Below, piece by piece: positions 30,882 to 38,877 of a DNA stretch of 64,000 nt. Origin of the DNA: an uncultured bacterium (GTDB lineage Bacteria > Patescibacteriota > Patescibacteriia > 2-12-FULL-60-25). The stretch lies in contig CALFEO010000002.1 in NCBI GenBank assembly GCA_937949995.1, forward strand, positions 1 through 64,000, given 5' to 3'. Every line of letters starts with the position of its first letter. Positions within the stretch are counted from its first letter, which is position 1. Under the pieces are notes generated by a model, which searched no databases, had not been told where the DNA came from, and was given only the letters and a program-made list of their open reading frames with translations. A program made the translations under genes and the position numbers.

Positions 30882-31069
30882 CCAAGGACTGGGCACGCTA
30901 TTTCGCGGGGAGAGGACAGCCCACGGATGAGATGATCATTGCACTCGTTTGCCGTGAGATGAAGTGGACGCATGACGAGTACATGAATCAACCTCTGCCA
31001 TTCATCAATCAGGTGATTTCGATGATAAGCGAGGAGGCAAAATACAATAATCGCAAGTACAAAAAATAA
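30837..31069 (+). CDS. Tail assembly chaperone, -1 frameshift extension (gpT-like)
   Basis: The -1 frame is open from upstream of 30836 to TAA 31067-31069 and has no initiation codon of its own. Its sequence RPFADSEIAKDWARYFAGRG, MKWTHDEYMNQPLPFINQV and EEAKYNNRKYKK is like GT-type extensions. Two slip sites are possible: G GAA AAA G (30836-30843) and C CCT TTG (30860-30866), the second in canonical X XXY YYZ form. The fusion would be about 175-178 residues. Confidence 0.75.
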
Positions 31070-31112
31070 AAATGCCCGCTTACTTTTGAGAGACAGCGAG
31101 CATTACCAAAAT

Positions 31113-31292
31113 ATGAACTTCAATACTAAGATAATAGACAAACTTTACAAGCTTGTCAAATCAGATATGTGCGATGAAAAACTCTCAAATCTACCATGGC
31201 AAAAATGGCTAAAAGTGTTCGGATTTAAGGCGGGCATGGGCTTGGTTTTCGCAATTTCACTTTGCGCAATAATTTGGTTTATCAAACACTGA
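31113..31292 (+). CDS. Small single-span membrane protein
   Basis: A 59-aa protein with a soluble N-terminus and a C-terminal membrane helix (MGLVFAISLCAIIWFI, about residues 41-57). ATG 31113 is chosen; an earlier in-frame start at 31086 has no advantage. It ends 1 nt before the tape measure gene. The function is unknown. Confidence 0.5.
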   Translation: MNFNTKIIDKLYKLVKSDMCDEKLSNLPWQKWLKVFGFKAGMGLVFAISLCAIIWFIKH

Positions 31293-31293
31293 T

Positions 31294-32898
31294 ATGGCCG
31301 ACACTAAGCTAAGCATAATCGTTCAAGCGAAAGACCAAGCGTCTAAGGACATTGAACGTCTTAATGGGAAACTTGGCAGTCTTGGCAAGGGTTTTGCGGC
31401 AGTTGGAACGGTAGCAACCGCAACAACCGCAGCGATTGCCGTTGCGGCAACAGGCGTTGGAATTTTAGGTTACAACGCAATTAAAGCGGCCAGTGAATTG
31501 GAACAGCAAAGAGTTGCATTTGAGACAATGCTGGGAAGTGCGGAAAAAGCGGGGGAGTTTATTAAAGATTTAACCAACTTTGCCAAATCAACACCTTTCG
31601 AACTTAAGGGCCTTGAAAATGCATCGAAATCTTTACTTGCTTACGGATTTGCACAAGAGGAGATTTTGCCAAACCTAAAGTCATTGGGAGATATTGCTTC
31701 CGGTGTCGGCATGGAGAAACTGCCGAATCTTATCCTTGCTTTTGGCCAAGTTAAGGCGGCAACAAAGCTGACGGGCATGGAACTGCGTCAATTCACCGAG
31801 GCCGGCGTCCCATTACTTGATCAACTGGCAAAGCAAATGAATAAACCGGTATCAGAAATTCAAGCAATGGTATCGGCCGGAGAGATTGGTTTTCCAGCTG
31901 TTCAAGCGGCGCTGGCCGCACTTACTGGCGAGGGGGGCAGATTTAACAACCTCATGGAGAATCAATCAAAAACCTTTGGAGGCATGGTGTCTAATCTTAA
32001 AGATTCTTGGGATTTATTTTTACGTGGAGCCGGTGAGCCATTACTGGATTGGGCCAAGGCGATCATCGAAAAATTAATTTTTATTACGAATAATGTACTC
32101 CCTCCCTTAGTTACAAGATTGGATGAGTTTATCAAATCTATAAATACAAATTTTCCAACACTCGACGGACTGAAAAATAAATTTGCCGAAATCTCAAAAA
32201 AGATTGAGGAGAAAACGGGGTTAATATCTCAACTCAAGGAAGCATGGGATCGCGTAGCAACTAAAATCACCAATGAACTCATGCCTGCACTTCAAGAGCT
32301 TTGGGTAGCAATGCAACCGTACATGCCTTTATTGGAACTTTTTGCGCAGATCATACTCGGTGTTGTCGTTTTAGCTTTGAAGATTTTTGTAGAGGTTGTA
32401 ACTACCCTAATCGAAAAATTTATCGGGTTTGTTACATGGATCACCAAAACCGAAACCGCTTTACTCGAAAGATTGCAGCCGGCCATTGGTATTATGCAAG
32501 CAGTGCTTGGTGCTCTAAGCAATTCCATTCAGTGGGTTATCGATAAATTCAATGGCATGGTTTCTGCTGCAAATGCCGCCTATGAAGCGGCCCAAAGAGC
32601 GGCCAGTTTGGTGGGGAGAGTAGGCTCAGCTGTAGCAACCGGTGGAATCTCAGAGGTTGTTAGAGCTGTAACGCACCAAGCGTCAGGTGGAATTGTAACC
32701 AGTCCAACCCATATCTTGGCTGGTGAAGAAGGGCCGGAGGCTATTATTCCGCTTAACAGATTAGCAGGCGCAGGAGGCAACGGGGTGAATATCTACATCA
32801 CCGGCGGCTCTTTTGTCGGCGTAGATAATAGCGAAGTTGCGCGAATTTTAGGCGATAGAATTATCAAGCAATTACAGATGACTCATCGCCTTGGTTAA
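31294..32898 (+). CDS. Tape measure protein
   Basis: A 534-aa protein of the siphovirus tape measure family. The conserved N-terminal domain is evident: a coiled-coil start (KDQASKDIERLNGKLGSLGK), then LEQQRVAFETMLGSAEKAGE, FAKSTPFELKGLENASKSLL, LGDIASGVG, FGQVKAATKLTGMELRQFTE and AGVPLLDQLAK. Hydrophobic segments in the middle (about 345-375) and a GG-rich C-terminus ending in HILAGEEGPEAIIPL are also typical. At about 0.15 nm per residue it predicts a tail near 80 nm (inference). The family call is firm. Confidence 0.92.
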   Translation: MADTKLSIIVQAKDQASKDIERLNGKLGSLGKGFAAVGTVATATTAAIAVAATGVGILGYNAIKAASELEQQRVAFETMLGSAEKAGEFIKDLTNFAKSTPFELKGLENASKSLLAYGFAQEEILPNLKSLGDIASGVGMEKLPNLILAFGQVKAATKLTGMELRQFTEAGVPLLDQLAKQMNKPVSEIQAMVSAGEIGFPAVQAALAALTGEGGRFNNLMENQSKTFGGMVSNLKDSWDLFLRGAGEPLLDWAKAIIEKLIFITNNVLPPLVTRLDEFIKSINTNFPTLDGLKNKFAEISKKIEEKTGLISQLKEAWDRVATKITNELMPALQELWVAMQPYMPLLELFAQIILGVVVLALKIFVEVVTTLIEKFIGFVTWITKTETALLERLQPAIGIMQAVLGALSNSIQWVIDKFNGMVSAANAAYEAAQRAASLVGRVGSAVATGGISEVVRAVTHQASGGIVTSPTHILAGEEGPEAIIPLNRLAGAGGNGVNIYITGGSFVGVDNSEVARILGDRIIKQLQMTHRLG

Positions 32899-32915
32899 TT
32901 CGTGGTATAGTAGGA

Positions 32916-32944
32916 TTGACAAAAATCTTAATTTGTGTTAGTAA
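32916..32944 (+). promoter_or_regulatory. Sigma70-type promoter of the moron gene
   Basis: TTGACA (32916-32921), a 17-nt spacer, then TAGTAA (32939-32944). The first bases after the -35 box (AAAATCTTAA) nearly match those after the promoter at 38328. The gene starts 9 nt after the -10 box, so the leader would be very short. Confidence 0.6.
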
Positions 32945-32953
32945 TCAACCACT

Positions 32954-33604
32954 ATGACACACGAAAGGAACGAGACCGAGGCTAAAAAGCCTTGGTATAA
33001 AACCGTGTTGGGAATTTTATTTATCATTTTTACTTTTCCCTTAACGCTACCGCCGGTATTGCTGTACGTTATTTGGGTAAAGAGCAAGCAGGATCAGATC
33101 GTGAAAATCATCTTAACGGCTCTGATCGCTATCGTGACGCTTGTGATTTGGATTCCGGCGCTGTCTGACAATCAGACTCAAACGGACTCCAATGCACTCC
33201 GTCAGACTCCAACAGACTCCGTGACAGAGTCTACCTCACAGGAAAAGGCTGAAAACATTGACGAAAGCGAACTCCAACCGACTCCGGAACCGAGTCCGAA
33301 GCAAAAAGAATGGGTTAATGTCTTTGAGGTGACAGCTAATTCCAGCAAGCAAAGCGAAACGTTTCACCTAAACGGCGGTCAACAAAAAATCATCTACAAA
33401 ACAGTTGGGGATGATTATACGATGTGCGCTATCTACGTTATGGATGAGGGTACAAGCTTAGACGAAAATGGTGGATTTCCGGTGGTCATGATTGACGGAA
33501 GTCAGGAAGACGAAACCATGATGAGAAAATCCGCCGGTGATTATTACATGGATTTGAGCATCGCTAATGGTTCTTGCATCGTTGAATTGCAGGAATATAG
33601 ATAG
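32954..33604 (+). CDS. Moron-like membrane protein with extracellular domain
   Basis: A 216-aa protein with two hydrophobic spans (about residues 19-42 and 50-72), a low-complexity linker (about 75-118, Gln/Thr/Ser/Pro/Glu-rich, encoded by repeated ACTCC words), and a C-terminal beta domain of about 95 residues (WVNVFEVTANSSKQSETFHL, CAIYVMDEGTSL, SAGDYYMDLSIANGSCIVEL). It has its own promoter and terminator inside the tail operon, the hallmark of a moron. The topology would place the C-terminal domain either inside or outside. A superinfection-exclusion or host-fitness role is a guess from the gene architecture. Confidence 0.6.
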   Translation: MTHERNETEAKKPWYKTVLGILFIIFTFPLTLPPVLLYVIWVKSKQDQIVKIILTALIAIVTLVIWIPALSDNQTQTDSNALRQTPTDSVTESTSQEKAENIDESELQPTPEPSPKQKEWVNVFEVTANSSKQSETFHLNGGQQKIIYKTVGDDYTMCAIYVMDEGTSLDENGGFPVVMIDGSQEDETMMRKSAGDYYMDLSIANGSCIVELQEYR

Positions 33605-33625
33605 CCTACAATCCTGTTAATAAAA

Positions 33626-33647
33626 GACCCCCACACGGGGGTTTTTT
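33626..33647 (+). terminator. Rho-independent terminator of the moron cassette
   Basis: CCCCC-ACAC-GGGGG stem (33628-33632/33637-33641) followed by six T. One of the clearest terminators in the phage. Confidence 0.9.
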
Positions 33648-33748
33648 GTTTGTGGATAATCAAAGCCTCTCAAAACAGCAACCTGATATTCTCACAATAT
33701 CCTTTGCTGTACTTGCAAAGGGTGGCAACAAAATGATTTAATAAGCTC
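33648..33748 (+). other. Gene-free stretch with a two-part hairpin
   Basis: ACAGCAA/TTGCTGT (33675-33681/33704-33710) and, inside it, GATATT/AATATC (33685-33690/33696-33701) form one long bulged hairpin. Nothing else is recognised here. It is the first part of a 593-bp gene-free region. Confidence 0.45.
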
Positions 33749-33837
33749 AATCCGTTCAAGCGGCGAGCGCATTTAATCAGGCAAGGGAAACCTTGTCGGG
33801 AGGAAACTCCCTGCGTTGCCATTTGAACGGATTTTTT
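33749..33837 (+). ncRNA. Multi-branched RNA with two GAAA-tetraloop hairpins and a T-run
   Basis: An 11-bp closing helix (33749-33759/33823-33833) merges into a six-T run. Inside, GGC/GCC and GCGCA/TGCGT-type pairs lead to two adjacent hairpins: CAAGG-GAAA-CCTTG (33782-33795) and GGGAG-GAAA-CTCCC (33798-33811). The 3' strand AACGGA can alternatively pair with TCCGTT at 33840-33845, a terminator/antiterminator arrangement. Two neighbouring GNRA loops argue for selected RNA structure. Confidence 0.6.
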
Positions 33838-33879
33838 AGTCCGTTAATGGCAAATAACAGACGCATTTGCGCCTTAGTT

Positions 33880-34137
33880 TAGAATTGCCCGTTTATAGTC
33901 GACAGACTTGTACGTAACAAGAACGCGCCGGAATTTCCCAAAGCCGTTAATAGGGTTCACTACCTTATGGGCAGAGCTTCAGAGGGGATACAGGATCCAC
34001 CGCCGTCCTCCCCGACCTGCTTTGCTCGTAAGATAAAAATACAAAACTCCCCTTGTGAGGGAGTCTCATAACCGCCTAACCTGCGTGTTAGGTAAAAACC
34101 TAATACCCCTCTACCTTAGCAGGGAAAAGGCGGTTTT
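33880..34137 (+). ncRNA. Further structured gene-free RNA upstream of the baseplate gene
   Basis: GCCCGT/ATGGGC (33887-33892/33967-33972) closes a domain that includes CTTGT-ACGTA-ACAAG (33907-33921). GAGC/GCTC with GGGG/CCCC arms forms a second domain (about 33975-34026). ACTCCC/GGGAGT gives a hairpin near 34045-34064. AACCGCCT/AGGCGGTT (34070-34077/34128-34135) closes a third, branched domain with CCTAAC/GTTAGG and TAGGT/ACCTA as alternative inner pairings, ending in TTTT. I see no coding sequence. Confidence 0.4.
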
Positions 34138-34197
34138 GTCCAGTTCCTTTGTTGATAACAACACCTTGCTCAAGGCTGTTTTTGTTACGCTTATTCC

Positions 34198-36186
34198 ATG
34201 ATCACCGTAACAATCGCCGGAATAGACAGAACCAGCTCGATAGATTGGCAGTCTTTGACTATTCAGCAGGTAGCTACCTCAGAGGTGGATACTGCGAGCT
34301 TCAAAATCAAGCTGTACGGCACGAAAACCTATCAGCCGGCTATCGGCGAGGAAGTTCTCATCCTAGACGACGCTACAGCTATTTTTGGCGGTACAATCGT
34401 GCGTATATCCAATACAGTGGAAGCCGGCGGGCTTACCAGCCTCAATATCGAGTGTGCGAGCCACGAAAGAACGCTCGACCGCTATCTTGTGGCCAGGGAA
34501 ATCCAAAACAAGGATATTTTTTACTGCCTTAATACGCTGGTGGCGGAGTTCGTCAATCGCACAAAAAAGGTGATTGCCTCCATGGAAGACTCGGAAACAT
34601 GGACTAATGAAGACGGCTCGACCACGCAAAACACAACCGCAGGGCAGTACATCCTTGAGACGCAAAGCGAGAAGTTTACGGCCACGGCCGGCAATACAGC
34701 CACCGCGAGATGTGAGCGTTCTTTGGATTTGACTGTCTTTGATAACGGTTTAGCCTCGGATGATGATGACTGGATTACGCTTTGGTACTACGTGGATAAT
34801 CCCAATAACTTTGCCAGCTTGCGGTTGCGCTTAACCATAGACGCGGCCGGCACGTACACGAATTACTACGAAACCACAATTTTAAGCACTCCAAGGACAG
34901 GCTGGAACCAAGCTAAAATCGCCAAATCCGCTTTTACAGAAACCGGCACGCCGGCTTGGGCGAGCATTACCTATCTGCAAATCCAAGCTACGGCCGGAGC
35001 GGGCGGTACGGTGAACGTGAGCGTTGACGATATTCGCCTCATAAGCGCGGATACGGGCTTTACTCAACAAGGAGTAAAAGACGCGAGCCGAACTTTGGGA
35101 AGCGTTAAATTCAACTATGAGCAGATGAGCCAAGCGGTGAAGCAAATCGCCGAAGCCGTGGCGTATGAGTGGTATATCGACGCATACAGGGATATTAACC
35201 TCTATGAGCCGTCAGGCAACCCTGCGCCGTTTTCTTTGACCGATACCAGCCAAAACTTTGTTTGGAACAGCTTGGAACTCGACGACGACCTCACCAATAT
35301 CCGCAATCAGGTGTATGTGAGAGGGGGAGAGTACGAGGGAAGCTCGGTAACTGAAAGCATGACCGCGGACGGGCAACAACTCCACTTTCCCACGCCATAC
35401 AAGATGAAAGACGTGAGCGTTACGGTAGCGACCGTGGCCAAGACCGTGGGAGTCGATAACTTGAACGATCCCGCTGATTACGATTGCTTGTACAACTACA
35501 TGGAGAAAACGCTCAAATTCAAGAGCGCGACCAAGCCCTCATCCGGTCAGGTGGTGGCGATTACGGGTACTCCCATGATTCCGGTCATCATCAAGAAGTA
35601 TGACGCGACGTCAGTGGCGCAATATGGCGTTTTTGAGCACTTAATCGTAGATAAGAGCATTATCACCCTCCAAGGGGGGAGAGACCGCGCTGCGGCTGAA
35701 TTAAGCGCGTACAGGAACGAGATAACCGAAGGGAGCTTTGAGACCACGACCTCGGGACTCATCGCAGGTCAGACAATCAGCATAAACATCACCGCAAGGG
35801 GGATAAGCGATACGTACAGGATTAAGAGCATAAACTTTCAAGCCAAAAGCCCGAGCGAGTTTACCTACAAAATCAGGCTCGTAACCACACGCACCTTTGG
35901 CATAATCGAGTACCTGCTTGACGCTCTCAAAAAAGACCGCAAGCAGATTGACCTTAATGACTTCGAGGTTACGGATTTGGTGCAAGACATCCGCGAGACC
36001 ATTACTGTTACCGACGTCTGGACGGAAATGCCGAGGAATACGATAAGCGAAGAGGCGACCGTGGAAGAAGTTACGCAGGATAATCTGGACTTTGGTTATG
36101 AGTGGGTTTTGGGCCCGTACGTCCCCACAGACATCGCGACCGATAAGAAAAGGGTGTTTATAACCAATGGGGGGAGATTGATTTAA
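34198..36186 (+). CDS. Baseplate hub / tail-associated protein with inserted carbohydrate-binding-like domain
   Basis: A 662-aa protein located after the tape measure. The N-terminus (VTIAGIDRTSSIDWQSLTIQ, ...DTASFKIKLYGTKTYQPAIG, EEVLILDDATAIFGGTIVRI) is like gp27/Dit-Tal-type hub proteins. Residues about 145-290 look like an inserted galactose-binding jelly roll (ENT-like LASDDDDWITLWYYVDNPNN, FASLRLRL, WNQAKIAKSAF, VNVSVDDIRLISADTGF). The second half again matches hub domains (YEWYIDAYRDINLYEPSGNP, LIAGQTISINITARGISDTY). It probably binds the receptor-binding parts at the tail tip. Confidence 0.75.
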   Translation: MITVTIAGIDRTSSIDWQSLTIQQVATSEVDTASFKIKLYGTKTYQPAIGEEVLILDDATAIFGGTIVRISNTVEAGGLTSLNIECASHERTLDRYLVAREIQNKDIFYCLNTLVAEFVNRTKKVIASMEDSETWTNEDGSTTQNTTAGQYILETQSEKFTATAGNTATARCERSLDLTVFDNGLASDDDDWITLWYYVDNPNNFASLRLRLTIDAAGTYTNYYETTILSTPRTGWNQAKIAKSAFTETGTPAWASITYLQIQATAGAGGTVNVSVDDIRLISADTGFTQQGVKDASRTLGSVKFNYEQMSQAVKQIAEAVAYEWYIDAYRDINLYEPSGNPAPFSLTDTSQNFVWNSLELDDDLTNIRNQVYVRGGEYEGSSVTESMTADGQQLHFPTPYKMKDVSVTVATVAKTVGVDNLNDPADYDCLYNYMEKTLKFKSATKPSSGQVVAITGTPMIPVIIKKYDATSVAQYGVFEHLIVDKSIITLQGGRDRAAAELSAYRNEITEGSFETTTSGLIAGQTISINITARGISDTYRIKSINFQAKSPSEFTYKIRLVTTRTFGIIEYLLDALKKDRKQIDLNDFEVTDLVQDIRETITVTDVWTEMPRNTISEEATVEEVTQDNLDFGYEWVLGPYVPTDIATDKKRVFITNGGRLI

Positions 36187-36202
36187 TTGCTATATTGCTT
36201 TT

Positions 36203-36661
36203 ATGGACATTAAGGACAAAGTTAAATGCGCAGGCAAAGTTACCGTAACCGTACGTGATGAGAACGGGAATATTGTTGATTGGGATGTTTATTACAACGT
36301 GGTTACGATTGCCGGACGCGCGAAAATCTTGGAGGCTCTAACTTCGCCCGATGTTGATATTCAGGTCAATAAGGTGGCTTTAGGCTCGGGAACGACAGCG
36401 CCGTCCGAGAATGACACAACTCTCGAAACCGAAACATACCGCAACAATATCGCCTCATCCGTGTGGGATGACAACGTAGGCTATTTTACGGGGCATTTTA
36501 CGCTAACCGAAGTCTCGGGCACATTCCGCGAAATCGGGCTGTTTATTCAAGGCGCAGGGGATCCGGATACGGGCACACTCTTATCGCACGTCGCCATTAA
36601 CAAAACCAAAACAACATCGCAATCCTTGGATGTTGACTGGGAAATCACTCTCTCAATATGA
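36203..36661 (+). CDS. Tail-tip / fibre-associated protein (paralogue of 37737-38324)
   Basis: A 152-aa beta-rich protein. The core VALGSGTTAPSENDTTLETE, TYRNNI, FTLTEVSGTFREIGLFIQGA and GTLLSHVAINKTKT is a module seen in phage tail proteins near fibres. The 37737-38324 product carries the same core at its C-terminal half. It may form a small trimeric or hexameric tip part. Overlaps the next gene by 4 nt. Confidence 0.65.
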   Translation: MDIKDKVKCAGKVTVTVRDENGNIVDWDVYYNVVTIAGRAKILEALTSPDVDIQVNKVALGSGTTAPSENDTTLETETYRNNIASSVWDDNVGYFTGHFTLTEVSGTFREIGLFIQGAGDPDTGTLLSHVAINKTKTTSQSLDVDWEITLSI

Positions 36662-37740
36662 CCTATCCTAATATTTGGGCTATTGCCGACCAGGTGGACG
36701 CCGCGGATTTGAATGACTCAATATACAATCCGGCTTATACGTACGGCGAGAGCATTGTGGCCGGTGATGGATTGTATCTCAAAGCCTCGGACGGGAAAGT
36801 CTATAAAGCGGACGCGGATGTTCTAGCGCACGTTAAAGCATTTGTCGGCGTTGCCATTGAGGCGGGAAGTGCAGACGACGTTAAACGTATTCTCGGACCA
36901 GGGAAAATGACAACCGGATTAAGCGGTCTCACGGCGGGAAGTCCGGTGTATCTATCCAACACAGCCGGAGGATTCAGCGCGACCGCGGGCACAATCAAGC
37001 TTGCTGTAGGTGTAGCGGTAAGTACAACCGCGTTTATTTTGATTATTCCAAATTTTGACCAGATTGCAGACTTTGCGGAACGAAACCTCGGCCAAGGAAC
37101 CTCTGGGGAAGCTTTGGCTGTCGGTGAGGCCGGCTATCTCAAAGCCTCGGACGGCAAGATTTACAAGACAGACGCGGACGCGGATGAGTCGACATATTCT
37201 TTTATTGGAATTATTCAAAGTCCGGCGTCAGGCGCGGATGAAACAATTCTGTACACTAAACCAGGGGGTACGGCTGTTGGATTAACCGGTCTCACGGCCG
37301 GCGAATATCTCTTTTTATCGGGCACTGCCGGAGCCTTGGCCAATACGCCCCATGCCACACGTTACGCTAAAGTAGCGCAAGCCAAATCCACAACCAGCGT
37401 CAGAGTTTTGGAGCCGAAGTTTATTCGTAGAGGCTCGCAATCTGTTTCGACGAACACGGATTACGTGCAAACCTGCGGATTTTATCCTGCGAAAATACAC
37501 ATCAGAGCAATCCTTACTTCTACAAAACGCTGGTCTCTCGGTAACGATTCCAATGACATCGCTTTTTTAAGCGACACAACCTTGGGATATTCATCGAGTC
37601 ACGCGTGGTGCGTCGGAGCAACAGCAGCCTTAAATAGGGGTACTGTCAGTGCAAAAAGCCAAACCGGCTTTACCCTAACATCAGTTAATCGCGACGCCAG
37701 TGATGTTTATACCGTGTACTGGGAAGCTGAAAGTCTATGA
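36658..37740 (+). CDS. Tail protein with two DUF2190-like beta modules
   Basis: A 360-aa protein. Two related modules (about residues 28-135 and 150-250) each contain LKASDGKVYKADAD- or LKASDGKIYKTDAD-like words and a later TTGLSGLTAGSPVYLS- or GLTGLTAGEYLFLSGTAG-like strand. They resemble capsid-decoration/DUF2190 beta barrels. The last 100 residues (FIRRGSQSVSTNTDYVQTCG) are a separate domain, possibly receptor-binding. The duplication is visible in DNA near 36773 and 37132. Overlaps the next gene by 4 nt. Confidence 0.65.
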   Translation: MTYPNIWAIADQVDAADLNDSIYNPAYTYGESIVAGDGLYLKASDGKVYKADADVLAHVKAFVGVAIEAGSADDVKRILGPGKMTTGLSGLTAGSPVYLSNTAGGFSATAGTIKLAVGVAVSTTAFILIIPNFDQIADFAERNLGQGTSGEALAVGEAGYLKASDGKIYKTDADADESTYSFIGIIQSPASGADETILYTKPGGTAVGLTGLTAGEYLFLSGTAGALANTPHATRYAKVAQAKSTTSVRVLEPKFIRRGSQSVSTNTDYVQTCGFYPAKIHIRAILTSTKRWSLGNDSNDIAFLSDTTLGYSSSHAWCVGATAALNRGTVSAKSQTGFTLTSVNRDASDVYTVYWEAESL

Positions 37741-38324
37741 TCACATTACAAGTCAAAGAACACCTCAATATCAAGACCGTCTATACGGCCACAATTTGTG
37801 ATTTCACGAAAGCAATCGCGGAATATTACACATTGCTCAACTTCTTGAAGAAGCCACTCCCTAAGGGCAAAAACGGGCGCGAGAGGCACCGGATGATGTA
37901 TCAACACCTCAAAGACGCATATCACAAGGCGGCGGCCGTCAGGGTGGAGAAATACGTCAATCTCGCCCCTACGGCGGGGAGAGCTGTAATAGCGCAGAGG
38001 TTATCGAACATCACCACCTACACGGGGATACTCAATTATGCGGCTTTGGGGGATGATACAACCGTGCCAACCAACGGAGATACCACTTTGGGCAACGAAA
38101 CATATCGTCAGACCATTACCAGCCAAAACGCGGTTAATAATCTAAGCTACCAATCGGTTTTTATTCCGGCTGGCACAGCCACGGGAACGCACAAAGAAGC
38201 CGGATTGTTTATTGACGGCGCGGCGGGTGCTGATACAGGGCAATTATTCAGCCACGTGAATATTGACATCACGAAAAGCGCGCAAAACTCTTTGACGCTG
38301 GACATTGAAATCACACTGGCCTAG
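37737..38324 (+). CDS. Tail-tip protein with C-terminal domain shared with 36203-36661
   Basis: A 195-aa protein. The first about 80 residues are helical and basic (KNGRERHRMMYQHLKDAYHK). The C-terminal half (YAALGDDTTVPTNGDTTLGN, ETYRQTI, HKEAGLFIDGAAGADTGQLF, SHVNIDI) matches the core of the 36203 product, so the two genes bracket the DUF2190-like gene as paralogues. It is the last clear virion gene. Confidence 0.65.
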   Translation: MITLQVKEHLNIKTVYTATICDFTKAIAEYYTLLNFLKKPLPKGKNGRERHRMMYQHLKDAYHKAAAVRVEKYVNLAPTAGRAVIAQRLSNITTYTGILNYAALGDDTTVPTNGDTTLGNETYRQTITSQNAVNNLSYQSVFIPAGTATGTHKEAGLFIDGAAGADTGQLFSHVNIDITKSAQNSLTLDIEITLA

Positions 38325-38327
38325 CCC

Positions 38328-38355
38328 TTGACAAAATCTTAAAACTGCGTAAGGT
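38328..38355 (+). promoter_or_regulatory. Promoter of the three-way-junction RNA
   Basis: TTGACA (38328-38333), 16-nt spacer, TAAGGT (38350-38355). The spacer begins AAATCTTAAA, close to that of the promoter at 32916. Predicted transcripts start about 38362, a few bases before the structured RNA. Confidence 0.55.
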
Positions 38356-38366
38356 GAATTCAGGTA

Positions 38367-38445
38367 TTAGCGGTGATAACACTTGTGCTCTACGGAGCGT
38401 CGTCTGATTGACGATCTTGCGGACAAGTGTCTGATAAACTGCTAA
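38367..38445 (+). ncRNA. Three-way-junction RNA (sRNA or attenuator aptamer candidate)
   Basis: An 8-bp outer helix (38367-38374/38438-38445) and an 8-bp inner helix ACACTTGT/ACAAGTGT (38379-38386/38423-38430) are separated by an internal loop with GATA on both sides. They enclose CTC-like arms: GCTC-TACG-GAGC (38387-38398, a UACG tetraloop) and TCGTC-TGATT-GACGA (38400-38414). It has its own promoter upstream and an intrinsic terminator downstream. No known class fits. Confidence 0.6.
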
Positions 38446-38454
38446 GATTGTTCT

Positions 38455-38506
38455 GCCGTTTGACCGGTGGAAGCCCGCAAGCTGATACCGTTTAAGCGGC
38501 TTTTTT
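38455..38506 (+). terminator. Intrinsic terminator directly before the 38512 start codon
   Basis: GCCGTTT/AAGCGGC (38455-38461/38494-38500) with CGGT/ACCG (38465-38468/38487-38490) inside, followed by six T. The T-run ends 5 nt before ATG 38512. Expression of the next gene from the upstream promoter therefore needs read-through. Confidence 0.75.
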
Positions 38507-38511
38507 ATTAT

Positions 38512-38844
38512 ATGAAACTGCAAAATCTTTACTATGAAGAGGGCTTGGACGAAATAGCCATGCTTCATAACCCCAGAGGAGGGAAGCCCATGGAAATAGG
38601 CTCGCGGACGTGGCTTAAAGACCGCGACCAGCAAATCGAGGAAGTCAAAGAATTTAGCCGTTACATGTACCATTTGGGGTACTGCACTTGCGGGCGGAGG
38701 ATAGTGATAGGCGATAAGAGGGCACAGTTAATTGTCAACGCATTGGCAAAAAAGGGGATTGTCCACAGGCGACAAGGCACTCCGATTCGTGCTATGCTGG
38801 CAAAAGCGATATATAATCCACAGACAGGCGAAAACGGATATTGA
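38512..38844 (+). CDS. Phage protein of unknown function downstream of the attenuator
   Basis: A 110-aa protein starting MKLQNLYYEEGLDEIAMLHN. A C-x-C pair (YCTCGRR) and a basic tail are visible. The segment RAQLIVNALAKKGIVHRRQG could be a winged-helix remnant. The ATG lies 5 nt after a terminator T-run and has no ribosome site, so its expression depends on what happens at that terminator. An in-frame GTG at 38467 lies inside the terminator and is unlikely. It is the only candidate for a late lysogeny or regulatory gene at the right end, but I do not recognise it. Confidence 0.55.
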   Translation: MKLQNLYYEEGLDEIAMLHNPRGGKPMEIGSRTWLKDRDQQIEEVKEFSRYMYHLGYCTCGRRIVIGDKRAQLIVNALAKKGIVHRRQGTPIRAMLAKAIYNPQTGENGY

Positions 38845-38877
38845 TAAATCGCTGAAATTAGCTAAATATAAAGACTC

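Noticed and set aside
30837..31069. Tail chaperone extension as an independent gene
   Set aside because: No start codon with a ribosome site exists in the frame upstream of the conserved part; a -1 shift from the previous frame explains it better.
34149..34532. 127-codon + strand frame before the baseplate gene
   Set aside because: It overlaps the baseplate gene in another frame and has an Arg/Ser/Tyr-rich composition typical of shadow frames.
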